Source: Pseudomonadota bacterium
Lineage (GTDB): Bacteria > Pseudomonadota > Gammaproteobacteria > JAKAQQ01
Assembly: GCA_027365475.1 (NCBI GenBank)
Contig: DAHXNI010000044.1
Span: 1-32,404, forward strand
DNA: 32,404 nucleotides
Direction of reading: 5' to 3'
Shown here: in pieces, positions 16,028 through 24,058 of the stretch
Layout of the letters: every line of letters begins with the position of its first letter
How positions within the stretch are numbered: the stretch's first letter is position 1
Position numbers and translations under genes: made by a program
The notes under the pieces: model-generated
The model's database searches: none
Seen by the model: the letters and a program-made list of their open reading frames with translations, nothing else
Told to the model about the DNA's origin: nothing

Positions 16028-17728
16028 TCAGGGCCGTTTGCGCAGGGCTGATGCCCTTCCTTGGGGTTTTGTGTTTCTGCGCGGCATCAGGTGGAGTCGG
16101 CCGAAGACAGCCACTCCATCCCGGGTACCGACATAGACCCGCCCTTGGGCAATGGTCGGAGTGATGAACTTGTTCCCGGGACCGAACTGATCCCGGCGGC
16201 CAGCCTCATTGCTGTTATAGAGCTCGTGGGCGAGATTCCGGGCACGGTAGGCGTAGAGCACGGCGGGGTTCGTGTTGGCGACGGCCCAGACGATGCCATC
16301 GCGATTCCCGTCGGAGGAGATGCCGGGCGTGGCACCCGGATAGGGGAAGCGGTTCTGCGTGACGGAGGCGGGTTGGGGAGAGAGTTGCGCGTGATGCATC
16401 CGGAATGCGCGGATCGGCTCTCCTACGGCTCCGAAATAGATTTCATGATCGAAGTAGGCGGGCATGCCGAACTCAGGCCCCCGGAGGGCATGCGGCAGCT
16501 CCTGCCAGATCTCGTTGCGATCCGGGTGGAACCCGCCCATGTCATCGCGGTTCACGACATAGATGTGACCATCCTTGCCAGCGCCGAGGGCGAGCTTCCG
16601 GATCCGCCCATGGCGGTCGCGCAGTGGCGGCAGAACGAGTGCGCCACCCGATCCCAGGTCCTCGTCGGCTCGGGATTCCGCCCGGGTATTGTCCATGTTG
16701 AAGTAGTCGGACACCCGGATCTGCCCGCCAGATACCGACAAGCGGATGAATGCATTCCCGAAATCGTGGTCGATGGGAAAGCCCCGGGTGTTGAGCCGTC
16801 TGCCGAAACTGCCGTTGCCATCCAGGAAGTAGATGTGTCCACCGGGTCCCGCTGCCGGTCCCGCACCGGAGGCCCAGATGGCGCCATCGTGTCCGTTGGG
16901 CGTGAGGTCGAGCACGCGCTGGCCGCTGAGACCCTGTGCCTCATACCCGATCACCCAGCCCGTATAGGGACGATGATCGCAATTGGAGGACCAGAAAGTA
17001 TAGACCACGCCCCTCAGGAGGAGGAGGCCAGGCCGTTCCTTGTACTGGGCCGGATTGAAGATCACCTGTCCGTCGTGGCTACTATCACCCGTGCCAGGAT
17101 AGGTGGCTCGAATGGTGACGGGGCTACCCGGACGTTCGGCCCCCGTTGCGAGATCGAGCGCATAAAGGCGCTGGTGATAACTTCCGCGCGCATCTTTCGA
17201 CATGGCGACAGCAAAGATTGTCCCACGGGTCCCGTCCGAGAGATCGATCACTGGCGTTGCGGTCACGCCAATTGTGGGCCTGACCTGGCTGCAATGGCGG
17301 TCGTCACTCGGAGTCTCACCGGCTCTGAGCAGGGTGTCTTCCCAGAGGGTGGCGCCGGTTTGGGCATTCAAGGCATAGAGCCGATCCGCTTCCGTGGCGA
17401 CATAAAGTACGCGCACGCTCCGGTCGTGGATATGTACGGCCGAGACATAGAGCGGTTGCGCATCGACCTTGCCATCGACCGGGAAAAACCCGATTTTACC
17501 GAACTGCCGGACGTTGACCGTGGCGGGAGTGAGCTGGGTTTCCCGGTTATCCCAACCGGTGCGGGCGTTGTTGTCGTGATAGGTGAGGACATTGAAACGC
17601 GGTAACGGGGGTTGGCCGGATGGAGCAGCATGGGCTTGTGGGCCCACGAGGACGAGCGGAAGGGTTACGAGCTGGGCAATACGAACAACCCGCGCGGCCC
17701 GATGGCGGGCAGGAGGGCACTCGTGCAT
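16028..17728 (-). CDS. exported PQQ-type beta-propeller protein
   Basis: A 566-residue protein with a signal peptide (basic start MHECPPARHRAARVVRIAQL, hydrophobic core, likely cut after AHA near residue 33). It then has repeated propeller-blade strands of the quinoprotein type: VLYVATEADRLYALNAQTG followed by ATLWED, RLYALDLATG, HIYVVNRDD and RVYVGTRDGVAVFG. BamB-like and quinoprotein dehydrogenase-like families share this fold. I see no clear PQQ-binding Cys pair or haem motif, so enzymatic activity is doubtful. ATG 17728 follows GAGGA at good spacing; the frame could open further upstream at 17839 but that would bury the signal peptide. It stands alone, convergent with mdtC. Role unknown. 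Confidence 0.82.
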   Translation of the reverse strand: MHECPPARHRAARVVRIAQLVTLPLVLVGPQAHAAPSGQPPLPRFNVLTYHDNNARTGWDNRETQLTPATVNVRQFGKIGFFPVDGKVDAQPLYVSAVHIHDRSVRVLYVATEADRLYALNAQTGATLWEDTLLRAGETPSDDRHCSQVRPTIGVTATPVIDLSDGTRGTIFAVAMSKDARGSYHQRLYALDLATGAERPGSPVTIRATYPGTGDSSHDGQVIFNPAQYKERPGLLLLRGVVYTFWSSNCDHRPYTGWVIGYEAQGLSGQRVLDLTPNGHDGAIWASGAGPAAGPGGHIYFLDGNGSFGRRLNTRGFPIDHDFGNAFIRLSVSGGQIRVSDYFNMDNTRAESRADEDLGSGGALVLPPLRDRHGRIRKLALGAGKDGHIYVVNRDDMGGFHPDRNEIWQELPHALRGPEFGMPAYFDHEIYFGAVGEPIRAFRMHHAQLSPQPASVTQNRFPYPGATPGISSDGNRDGIVWAVANTNPAVLYAYRARNLAHELYNSNEAGRRDQFGPGNKFITPTIAQGRVYVGTRDGVAVFGRLHLMPRRNTKPQGRASALRKRP

Positions 17729-18341
17729 GGCTGATCCTCGGTGCAGTACCGGATCCAGTATAGACCCACTGGAATCATCCATAGTCAGCTGGCAAGCTGT
17801 GATTTGGTTGTGATCCTGATCATTTTTGAACAGACCCACTGCAGGTTCGTGACGCGTGATGTGCCGACTGTGTCGATGGACCCTGCAGGTGACGTGAAGG
17901 CACAGTCCAGTTCAGCTACGACTCCTTTCCGAAGTGAGGTGGCTGATGATGCCAAGACATGACATGTAGCGTGCACCGGACGTTGTACCGAAGATCACCG
18001 ATCTCGCGATTGACGATGGCGTACTCAAGGTGACAAGCGGCACACGGACCAACAGTCCAAACCGATCGGGGCCGTGACTTCCAGGCTATTGCACCAGAAA
18101 ATGCAGATCCCCAGTACTCCAGGCATTAGCCTGCACACGGGGAGCAGACCGATCTTGGGCCACGGTGCAGTCACGAGAAACAGAGCCTTGCGCATTGTGG
18201 GTCACACGTGACCCCAACTCGCCCGACCCACCGGCATCCCACCGTCAGTTGGGACAGCAGGATGCCGCTTGACAGATCCCAGGTGTCAATGTCCATGCTG
18301 AATTGAATTGGCGGTGCGGGCCTCTTGGATCGTAGTCCACT
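17729..18341. other. long intergenic region, no gene recognised
   Basis: About 610 bases between two minus-strand genes. Short frames exist but none has a recognisable product or ribosome site. A 7-bp inverted repeat, GGGTCAC-AC-GTGACCC (18199-18214), could be a protein site. It should also hold the promoter of the propeller gene, which I could not place. It may contain decayed sequence. Confidence 0.4.
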
Positions 18342-18860
18342 CTACCTATGGTGCGTCATCTGCCTCCAGTTCTCACGCGCCAAGTGCCGATAGACAGTAC
18401 GCTGGGAAGAGTCTAGGAGACGATACCCTTTTAGGTGAAAAGGGATCACCTCATAGCCCAGATAAGACTGGGCAGATCCAATTCCCCGTACATCCTGAAC
18501 CAGTGTTTTGATGGATGGATTGGGCCGCCGAGCATCTTCCCGATACTTACGGTAAGCCACCCTGAGAGCCATGATTCCTTTCATGGTGGCATGCATCATG
18601 CTCATGGCCATCGTTTTCTCCTCTCTGATCTGTGCGGCCGTCAGGTGCAATGCGCGTGCATGCTTCAGGTCCCAGTGCGGCCCCGGATGGTAACGGTAGA
18701 AGATAGAGGGGAACCCGAAGGAGTGCCGCATGAAATACCGATATGGTTTGACCATGGTCTTCGCAGGTTGGCGCATGGCGGCATTGGCTTGGGTGACCCC
18801 AAGGGTAAGCACGGCCAGTGCGATGGTCATCGTTATCAGGTTGACTGCCTTTGTACACAT
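18342..18860 (-). CDS. exported Spy/CpxP-like (LTxxQ) protein
   Basis: A 172-residue periplasmic protein with a clear signal peptide (cleavage after TQANA, about residue 27). Two LTxxQ-like motifs, LHLTAAQ (71-77) and LDSSQ (149-153), are separated by helices rich in Met, Ala and Arg. This is the pattern of CpxP, Spy and ZraP, small cradle-shaped chaperones or stress sensors. The second motif is imperfect (usually LTPEQ) and the protein has an unusual Tyr/Phe/His-rich segment (about 40-65). A GGAG ribosome site precedes ATG 18860. It is divergent from the next gene. Assignment rests on the motif spacing and is moderate. Confidence 0.6.
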   Translation of the reverse strand: MCTKAVNLITMTIALAVLTLGVTQANAAMRQPAKTMVKPYRYFMRHSFGFPSIFYRYHPGPHWDLKHARALHLTAAQIREEKTMAMSMMHATMKGIMALRVAYRKYREDARRPNPSIKTLVQDVRGIGSAQSYLGYEVIPFHLKGYRLLDSSQRTVYRHLARENWRQMTHHR

Positions 18861-19075
18861 GATTTCTTCTCCGCATCATTGTGTCGGTGATGGCCGACAC
18901 CCGTATAGATTATCGTCGGGTGCATCCCGGAGGATAACAGGTATAACTAAGTTGACAGGGTGCTGCATTCCAAACCACGCTCGTCGGTAGGCGTAGTATG
19001 GTTCTTCATGGATCAGGTGTGCAAAGATGCAGGATGCAAGGTTGCCGTGATTTCATCCATGTGGAGAACCTGTTC

Positions 19076-20110
19076 ATGCCCGATCGATCTATCCCAACAT
19101 CGCGTTTCGCCTCGCTCGTGATCGGCGCATTATGGTTGGGTCTTGCCGGATCCTCGTTCACCCCCCGGGTTGCGAATGCCGCGCATCCGCACCTGCCGGC
19201 CCCAAATGTCACGGTATCCGGGCGACCCCGTCTGCTCCATACCCAGGTTTCCGGGAACGGGGTGTTTATCTACTTCCTGCCACCGCCGCGCTACCGGGTG
19301 GTCGCCCGGCTCAACGCGACGGGATACGGTTCTTTGAACGGGCCTCATGTTGGAATGGACTACCAGGTCATCGAGCGTTTGCGCCTTCAAGCTGAACGCC
19401 TGGGAGCCAATGGGGTACTTTTGGAGAGGCTCTGCGGGGTGTCCTGCGTGATCCACTTGATAGGTCATGCGAGTGCCCCTGTCCCTTCTGATTTTTGGGT
19501 GTACCGCGCCCAGGCTATTCGTGTGCCAAGCCCAGCCTGTCCTTTCCCGGCAAAACTCTGTAACTGGCTTGAACCCAGTCGTTCGATTGCAGAACGGGCT
19601 CGGTATCATCGCTTCTATTTTATGGGAGCGCATGTGGCGCTGACAACCCCGTCACTGCCCAAGAGCGTTCTCACACAGTCGGTTGGTCAAGTGAAACAGA
19701 CCTTTCTTTCATGCCATTCGGAAGAGGAATTGTACAGTGCGGATTTGGGACTCGGCCCTTCTCGAACCCCGTCGCGTCTCGAAGCCCGGGTGGGCCGCAA
19801 TGGACGGGTCGAGACCGTACGGATTATCCAGATGGGGAAAGATACGATGACACCGGAGCCGAGCCTTTTATGGACGCTCCGCCGTTGGCGCTTTCAACCC
19901 CTGATGGTACGGGGGAAACCCCATGCCTTCGATCTTCTCTTACTCCTGAAGAGCATCAGCTGGAATGCCTGGCATCAAAAGCATGAACCCTACATCTGCC
20001 GGGATGCGTTTCATGCCCGCACCTGGGCCCCCACTTGGCATGTCTTTCTGCCGAAAGACGGGAGCGATGCGCTCCCGCTGGCTGTGGCGAGCCGACATCC
20101 TTCCCGTTAG
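19076..20110 (+). CDS. exported protein of unknown function
   Basis: A 344-residue protein not recognised as a named family. It has a signal peptide (cleavage near ANA-AH, about residue 35). The first half (about 75-120) contains ARLNATGYGSLNGPHVGMDY and then ERLRLQAERLGANGVLLE, similar in pattern to small lipoproteins in which a Leu/Arg helix precedes a GAN-V strand. The second half (about 233-295) has RLEARVGRNGRVETVRIIQ and LRRWRFQPLMVRGKPHAF, which resembles a TonB C-terminal fold (sheet-helix with W-F-P-x-x-x-G-x-P). Cysteines are frequent (FLSC, CPFPAKLC, CGVSC), suggesting disulfides. ATG 19076 follows GGAG; an upstream ATG at 18998 lacks a signal peptide start. No operon partner is evident. 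Confidence 0.7.
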   Translation: MPDRSIPTSRFASLVIGALWLGLAGSSFTPRVANAAHPHLPAPNVTVSGRPRLLHTQVSGNGVFIYFLPPPRYRVVARLNATGYGSLNGPHVGMDYQVIERLRLQAERLGANGVLLERLCGVSCVIHLIGHASAPVPSDFWVYRAQAIRVPSPACPFPAKLCNWLEPSRSIAERARYHRFYFMGAHVALTTPSLPKSVLTQSVGQVKQTFLSCHSEEELYSADLGLGPSRTPSRLEARVGRNGRVETVRIIQMGKDTMTPEPSLLWTLRRWRFQPLMVRGKPHAFDLLLLLKSISWNAWHQKHEPYICRDAFHARTWAPTWHVFLPKDGSDALPLAVASRHPSR

Positions 20111-20401
20111 ACTTGTTCCGGTTCATACCCAGCGAAGGTACTGAGCAAGCGGTCGGTGGCAGCTCAGATAAGGATTGATGATGGAGCCAAACTGATGATA
20201 GATAGCCCCCCGCCCTAATCGCAGGATTCCCGGAGTTGTTGGCGCTATACCGGCTTGACGGAAATCCCCGCGCATGGTCTTGCAACAGGCGTGCGATCGT
20301 GCGGGTATTCGCTCCCAAAGGGCCGGTCTTGCGCTATGCTGGAGGGAGCATTCGGGGTTCCCGATGCCACAAGCCACTTTCATTTTCCGGAGATTACCCG
20401 C

Positions 20402-20908
20402 ATGTCTGTTTCCATGTACTCCCTCTCGGTTCCCGTATTTACCACCAAGCTCACCCATCTCGCTGCCATTCTCAAGAAAGGTGCTGCCTTTGCCGAGGCA
20501 CACAAAATCGAGCCCGATGTCCTGATCCAGGCCAGGCTCTACCCGGACATGTTTCCGCTCGCGCGCCAGGTGCAGATTGCGACCGATCAGGCCAAGGGGT
20601 GTGGTGCCCGGCTGGCCGGACTCGAACCGCCCAAGTTCGAGGATGTCGAAAAGACCTTCCCGGAACTCGACGGGCGTATCGAGCGGACGCTTTCCTTTCT
20701 CAAGACCTTAAAGCCTGCCGCGATTGAAGGTTCTGAAGATCGGACGATCCGGCTTGAGATGCGGGGACACACGCGCGAGTTCAAGGGGCTCGCCTACCTC
20801 CTCGATTATGTTTATCCCAACTTCTACTTCCATGCCACGACGGCTTACGCGATCCTCCGTCACAACGGGGTTGAAATCGGGAAAGGCGACTTTTTGGGTT
20901 CGAGCTGA
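20402..20908 (+). CDS. DUF1993 family protein
   Basis: A 169-residue soluble protein of the DUF1993 family, which shares the four-helix DinB/YfiT-like fold. It reads MSVSMYSLSVPVFTTKLTHL at the start, then LIQARLYPDMFPLARQVQIA, and ends with an FYFHATTAYAILRHNGVEIG block followed by KGDFLGS. No enzymatic activity is established for the family. ATG 20402 is taken because it follows CCGGAG by about nine bases and matches family starts; the frame could open at 20255 but that part has no family similarity. It is convergent with the radical SAM gene, 15 bases apart. Confidence 0.87.
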   Translation: MSVSMYSLSVPVFTTKLTHLAAILKKGAAFAEAHKIEPDVLIQARLYPDMFPLARQVQIATDQAKGCGARLAGLEPPKFEDVEKTFPELDGRIERTLSFLKTLKPAAIEGSEDRTIRLEMRGHTREFKGLAYLLDYVYPNFYFHATTAYAILRHNGVEIGKGDFLGSS

Positions 20909-20923
20909 GCGGATCGAGAAAAA

Positions 20924-21898
20924 TCAGGCAAGCGATCCACCGCAGGAACTCCCGTGGCCGGCCGTGCATCCGAAACAGTGTGAGCCGGTCTGCACCGGCC
21001 GACCGGCCAGTTCATCCAGAGACTCGAGGCTCCAGAGGGTGGGTTGCCCGGCCATTGGATCCTCGAGCATCTGGTTGAAGTCACAATCGAACAGCCGTCC
21101 GTCCCAGCTCACGGAGAGGGTATTCTGGCACATGAGATGCGGGACGGTTGCGGGATTGAAGCTCTGGACGAGGAGGTCCAGATACGCTTCGTAGCGTCCC
21201 TCGCGGAGGAGGAGATGCAGGAAACGGCTGATCGGGAGATTGGTCATGACGAGGAGCTGGTTGAAGGCAATCCCGTAGTGTTCGGCGAGTTCCTCTTTGT
21301 AGCGCTGCTCAAGTGCAGAGGCTTCCGGTGGAAGGGAGGGCCCCACGGGGTTATAGACCAGATCCAGGATGAGTGCGGGATCGCTTGCGTAACCGAGCGC
21401 GTTGAGCGCCCGAAGTGCCCGGATGCTCGGTTCGAAAACCCCCTTGCCACGCTGGCGCTCGACATTTTCCTTTGAATAGCAGGGCAGAGAGGCGATGATG
21501 TGAACGCCCTGACCCGCAAGAAAATCCGCAGTATCCTCCTGTCCCGGCTCCGAGAGCACGGTCAGGTTGCAGCGGTCGATCACATGGAGCCCCCGTTCGC
21601 GGCCAGCTCTCACCAGGGACCTGAAATGAGGGTTGAGTTCGGGCGCCCCACCCGTGATGTCGAGGGTCTGGATCTGCCTGCTTTGCGTCATGAGCGCGAT
21701 CACGCGCGCGACGGTTTCCGCATTCATGATCTCGGTCCGGAGTGGTCCGGCATCGACATGGCAGTGGTGGCAGGCCTGATTGCAGCGCTTTCCGACATTG
21801 ATCTGAAGCGTGGTGCCCACCGCGCGCTCAAGCGTCAGCTGGTGGGATTCGAGCACGGCGGTGAAAGACGGGCGGGTAGGTTTGAGGACGGCGCTCAT
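20924..21898 (-). CDS. arsS: radical SAM protein, ArsS-type (arsenosugar biosynthesis family)
   Basis: A 324-residue radical SAM enzyme. The CxxxCxxC cluster ligands are C39, C43 and C46 in RCNQACHHCHVDAGP, with GGAPELN as the SAM-binding GG motif at about 81-87. The C-terminus has further Cys for auxiliary clusters (C257, C272, and CFGCTAGHGSSCGG at 308-321), typical of the ArsS family (TIGR04167), which also includes selenoproteins. Here all positions are Cys, not Sec. Its characterised relative converts dimethylarsinate to a deoxyadenosyl arsenosugar precursor. No arsM or other ars gene lies in the window. It is about 100 bases downstream of a MerA-like flavoprotein, in the same direction, so they may be one operon. 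Function by family only. Confidence 0.87.
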   Translation of the reverse strand: MSAVLKPTRPSFTAVLESHQLTLERAVGTTLQINVGKRCNQACHHCHVDAGPLRTEIMNAETVARVIALMTQSRQIQTLDITGGAPELNPHFRSLVRAGRERGLHVIDRCNLTVLSEPGQEDTADFLAGQGVHIIASLPCYSKENVERQRGKGVFEPSIRALRALNALGYASDPALILDLVYNPVGPSLPPEASALEQRYKEELAEHYGIAFNQLLVMTNLPISRFLHLLLREGRYEAYLDLLVQSFNPATVPHLMCQNTLSVSWDGRLFDCDFNQMLEDPMAGQPTLWSLESLDELAGRPVQTGSHCFGCTAGHGSSCGGSLA

Positions 21899-21998
21899 CA
21901 GGGTGGGGCGTGTTGGAGTACGCTTTCAGTATAGCCCGGGAGGCTGCTGGCGTCTGGGCTCCATCCTGAGGACGCGGATGCGCCCCGGGATTCTGCTT

Positions 21999-23480
21999 TC
22001 AGCTGGAGCCGACTCGCCTGAGTAGCGAAAAGGTCATGCGGGTCAGGCGACGTCCGGATTTGGAGAGGTGCGCTTCGCGCCAGTGGGCTGCCGCGCGCCG
22101 GTTGATTTCGGCATAGGTCGGGTAGGGGTGGATCAGGGCCAGGATCCGGTCGAGCGTGAGACGCTCCTGGATTGCGAGTGCGAGTTCCGGAATGATTTCA
22201 CCCGCGTGGGGCATGATGAGTGTGGCAGATCCAGGGCGGCCCCTTTTGTCCACGCCGATCAGTGCGCAACCATTCTCTTCACCATCCGTGACCGCACGGT
22301 TTATTTCCCGAAGCGGGATGGTGATGGTTTCGGAAAGATCAGACGGGCAGAGCCCAGGACGGGTCACACTGGCGATTTCCGGGCTCGTATAGGTGACACG
22401 AGGCACGGGGCTTTTGTTCCAGCGCAGCCGGAGTAACGGGCGGAACAATGCGTTCAGGGCTGCATAGGTGCCTTGCTGCCCGGCCACATGAGTGAACTGG
22501 AGGTCGCTCGTCACATCGCCTGCGGCGTAGATGCCCGGTTGCGAGGTTGCGAGGAACCCGTTCGTCGCGATGCGCCCATCCGGTTCCCGCACCAGGTTAA
22601 GTTGCTCGAATCCGGGAATCTGGGGTGCGCGCCCAACTGCGATCAGAAGGACATCGAAATCGATTGATTCGAGCGAACCATCGGCCTGGGAGACCACGAG
22701 TCTCGCATGCGGGTTCTCTCCCTCGATTCTGAGCGCGCGGGTTCTGGTCTTGAGGTTGATGCCTTCCTTCCTGAGGACGGGCGCGAGCTGGTCGGCAACG
22801 GCTTCGGGTTCCCGACCGAGAATGCGCGAGCCCGACTCGACCAGGGTCACGCGGCTTCCCAGGCGGGCAAAGGCTTGGCCGAGTTCGCATCCCGCAGCTC
22901 CGCCACCCAGCACGAGCAAACGCTCGGGACAGGATGCGAGTTCCCAGACGGTTTCACTGGTGACCCAGTGTGCGCTCTCAAGTCCGGGTATCGTCGGAAT
23001 GATGGGGCGGGCGCCTGTCGCGAGCACGATGCTACGGGTTGTGACCGTCTCCTGGCCCAACCGGATCGTATGGGGATCGATCAGGGTTGCCTCCCCGTGG
23101 AGAACCTGTACACCGAGACTCCGGTAACGCTCAGCCGAGTCTTCGGGTTCGATGGAGGCAATCGCGCGCCGGATATGTTCGCGTACCCCTCTGAAGTCGA
23201 TGGTGATCTCGCCCAGATGGATGCCAAACCGGTGACTTTCGCGTGCACGCTGCGCACAGGAGGCTGCGCGAAGGAGCGCTTTTGATGGAATACAACCCGT
23301 ATAAAGGCAATCCCCTCCCATGCGGTGCGCCTCGATCAGGGTGACCCTTGCACCGATCCGGCTTGCGATCGACGCGGCGGAGAGTCCGGCTGCTCCCGCT
23401 CCGACCACGACGAGATCCTGCCTGCGCGTATTTTCTGTGGTGGTTGGCATGGTCTCGCCGTCTGGGTTCTTCGGTGGCAT
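21999..23480 (-). CDS. MerA/Lpd-like FAD-dependent pyridine nucleotide-disulfide oxidoreductase
   Basis: A 493-residue flavoprotein. FAD-binding VVVGAGAAG is at about 24-32; the redox-active disulfide is C58/C63 in GGDCLYTGCIPSK; the NAD(P)-binding fold has LGGGAAGCELG at 191-201; the second FAD motif is GIYAAGDVTSD. The C-terminal dimer domain has HPYPT (451-455) where true dihydrolipoamide dehydrogenases have an HxHP-type catalytic pair. This and the absence of the C-terminal Cys pair of mercuric reductase place it in the MerA-like group of uncertain substrate. The last 25 residues are basic and helical. A downstream in-frame ATG (23450) is an equally possible start; neither has a clear ribosome site. 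It lies upstream of arsS, the same way round. Confidence 0.88.
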   Translation of the reverse strand: MPPKNPDGETMPTTTENTRRQDLVVVGAGAAGLSAASIASRIGARVTLIEAHRMGGDCLYTGCIPSKALLRAASCAQRARESHRFGIHLGEITIDFRGVREHIRRAIASIEPEDSAERYRSLGVQVLHGEATLIDPHTIRLGQETVTTRSIVLATGARPIIPTIPGLESAHWVTSETVWELASCPERLLVLGGGAAGCELGQAFARLGSRVTLVESGSRILGREPEAVADQLAPVLRKEGINLKTRTRALRIEGENPHARLVVSQADGSLESIDFDVLLIAVGRAPQIPGFEQLNLVREPDGRIATNGFLATSQPGIYAAGDVTSDLQFTHVAGQQGTYAALNALFRPLLRLRWNKSPVPRVTYTSPEIASVTRPGLCPSDLSETITIPLREINRAVTDGEENGCALIGVDKRGRPGSATLIMPHAGEIIPELALAIQERLTLDRILALIHPYPTYAEINRRAAAHWREAHLSKSGRRLTRMTFSLLRRVGSS

Positions 23481-23635
23481 CGGGAGCGGTGGAGGGGGGC
23501 AACGCCCGGGTTAGGGTTTCTGGAATTCGCACGATAGGCTGGGATCATATCAAAAGCAGGAGACTCCCAATCGGTCAGCAATCGTGACTGGCTTTGAGTG
23601 GGCAATCGCGCTATGCTGGATTCGAGGTGACCGCC

Positions 23636-24019
23636 ATGAATCGACCCAATGCTTATTCGCTGTTTCTCGTCATCGTCTTGATTGCAGGTCTTGCCGGTTG
23701 TGCGAGTCTCGCAGGTGGCCAGCCGGGTTACGGCTACTATTCAGGGAGTGTTTACGGTGGCTACGGTGGCTACGGAATGTCGAACTCATTCATGTACGGC
23801 AATGGCCTCTACAATCTCTATGGGGGGTACGGCATGTTTTACCCGCCGTACTTCGTCGAACCAGTCCCGGTCTATCCTCCGGATCAGCCTTCACCTGGAG
23901 GACCGCCCCCCCCGCCTGGGCCCGGTGGGGCTCCCCCTCCGCCTCCGCCTCCGCCTCCGCCCCCTCCGCCCCGCATGCCGGTTTGCCGTACCGTGGGGAT
24001 GCATACGGTTTGCCCCTGA
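23636..24019 (+). CDS. Gly/Tyr- and Pro-rich lipoprotein
   Basis: A 127-residue predicted lipoprotein. The signal peptide ends in the lipobox LAGC (Cys at residue 23), so it would be acylated. The mature part begins with a Gly/Tyr-rich repeat region (YGYYSGSVYGGYGGYGMSN and a further YGGYG), then PPYFVEPVPVYPP, and a near-continuous proline run (13 Pro in a row preceded by PPPPPGPGG) encoded by CCN repeats around 23906-23974. It ends with MPVCRTVGMHTVCP, where two Cys could pair. ATG 23636 follows GAGGTG; an upstream in-frame start (23594) lacks a signal peptide. No known function; the composition suggests a surface-exposed, extended stalk. Confidence 0.75.
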   Translation: MNRPNAYSLFLVIVLIAGLAGCASLAGGQPGYGYYSGSVYGGYGGYGMSNSFMYGNGLYNLYGGYGMFYPPYFVEPVPVYPPDQPSPGGPPPPPGPGGAPPPPPPPPPPPPPRMPVCRTVGMHTVCP

Positions 24020-24058
24020 GTCGAGACATCTATTCCGGTTAACCGCACGCGCCAGCAG

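Noticed and set aside
16061-17605. 514-codon plus-strand frame opposite the propeller gene
   Set aside because: The minus-strand frame has a signal peptide, ribosome site and propeller motifs; the opposite frame is a GC-driven shadow.
18950-19000. TTGACA followed by TAGTAT as a promoter for the exported protein at 19076
   Set aside because: The two hexamers are about 36 bp apart, far too distant to form one promoter.
20331-20343. GCGCTATGCTGGA shared by the leaders of the DUF1993 gene and the lipoprotein gene (again near 23608-23620)
   Set aside because: Thirteen identical bases containing a TATGCT -10-like hexamer, but neither copy has a matching -35 box at 16-19 bp, so a shared promoter or regulator is not supported.
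23906-23974. Possible tandem repeat or CRISPR-like array
   Set aside because: The repetitive text is a CCN proline codon tract in the lipoprotein gene; there are no repeat-spacer units, and I saw no CRISPR array elsewhere.
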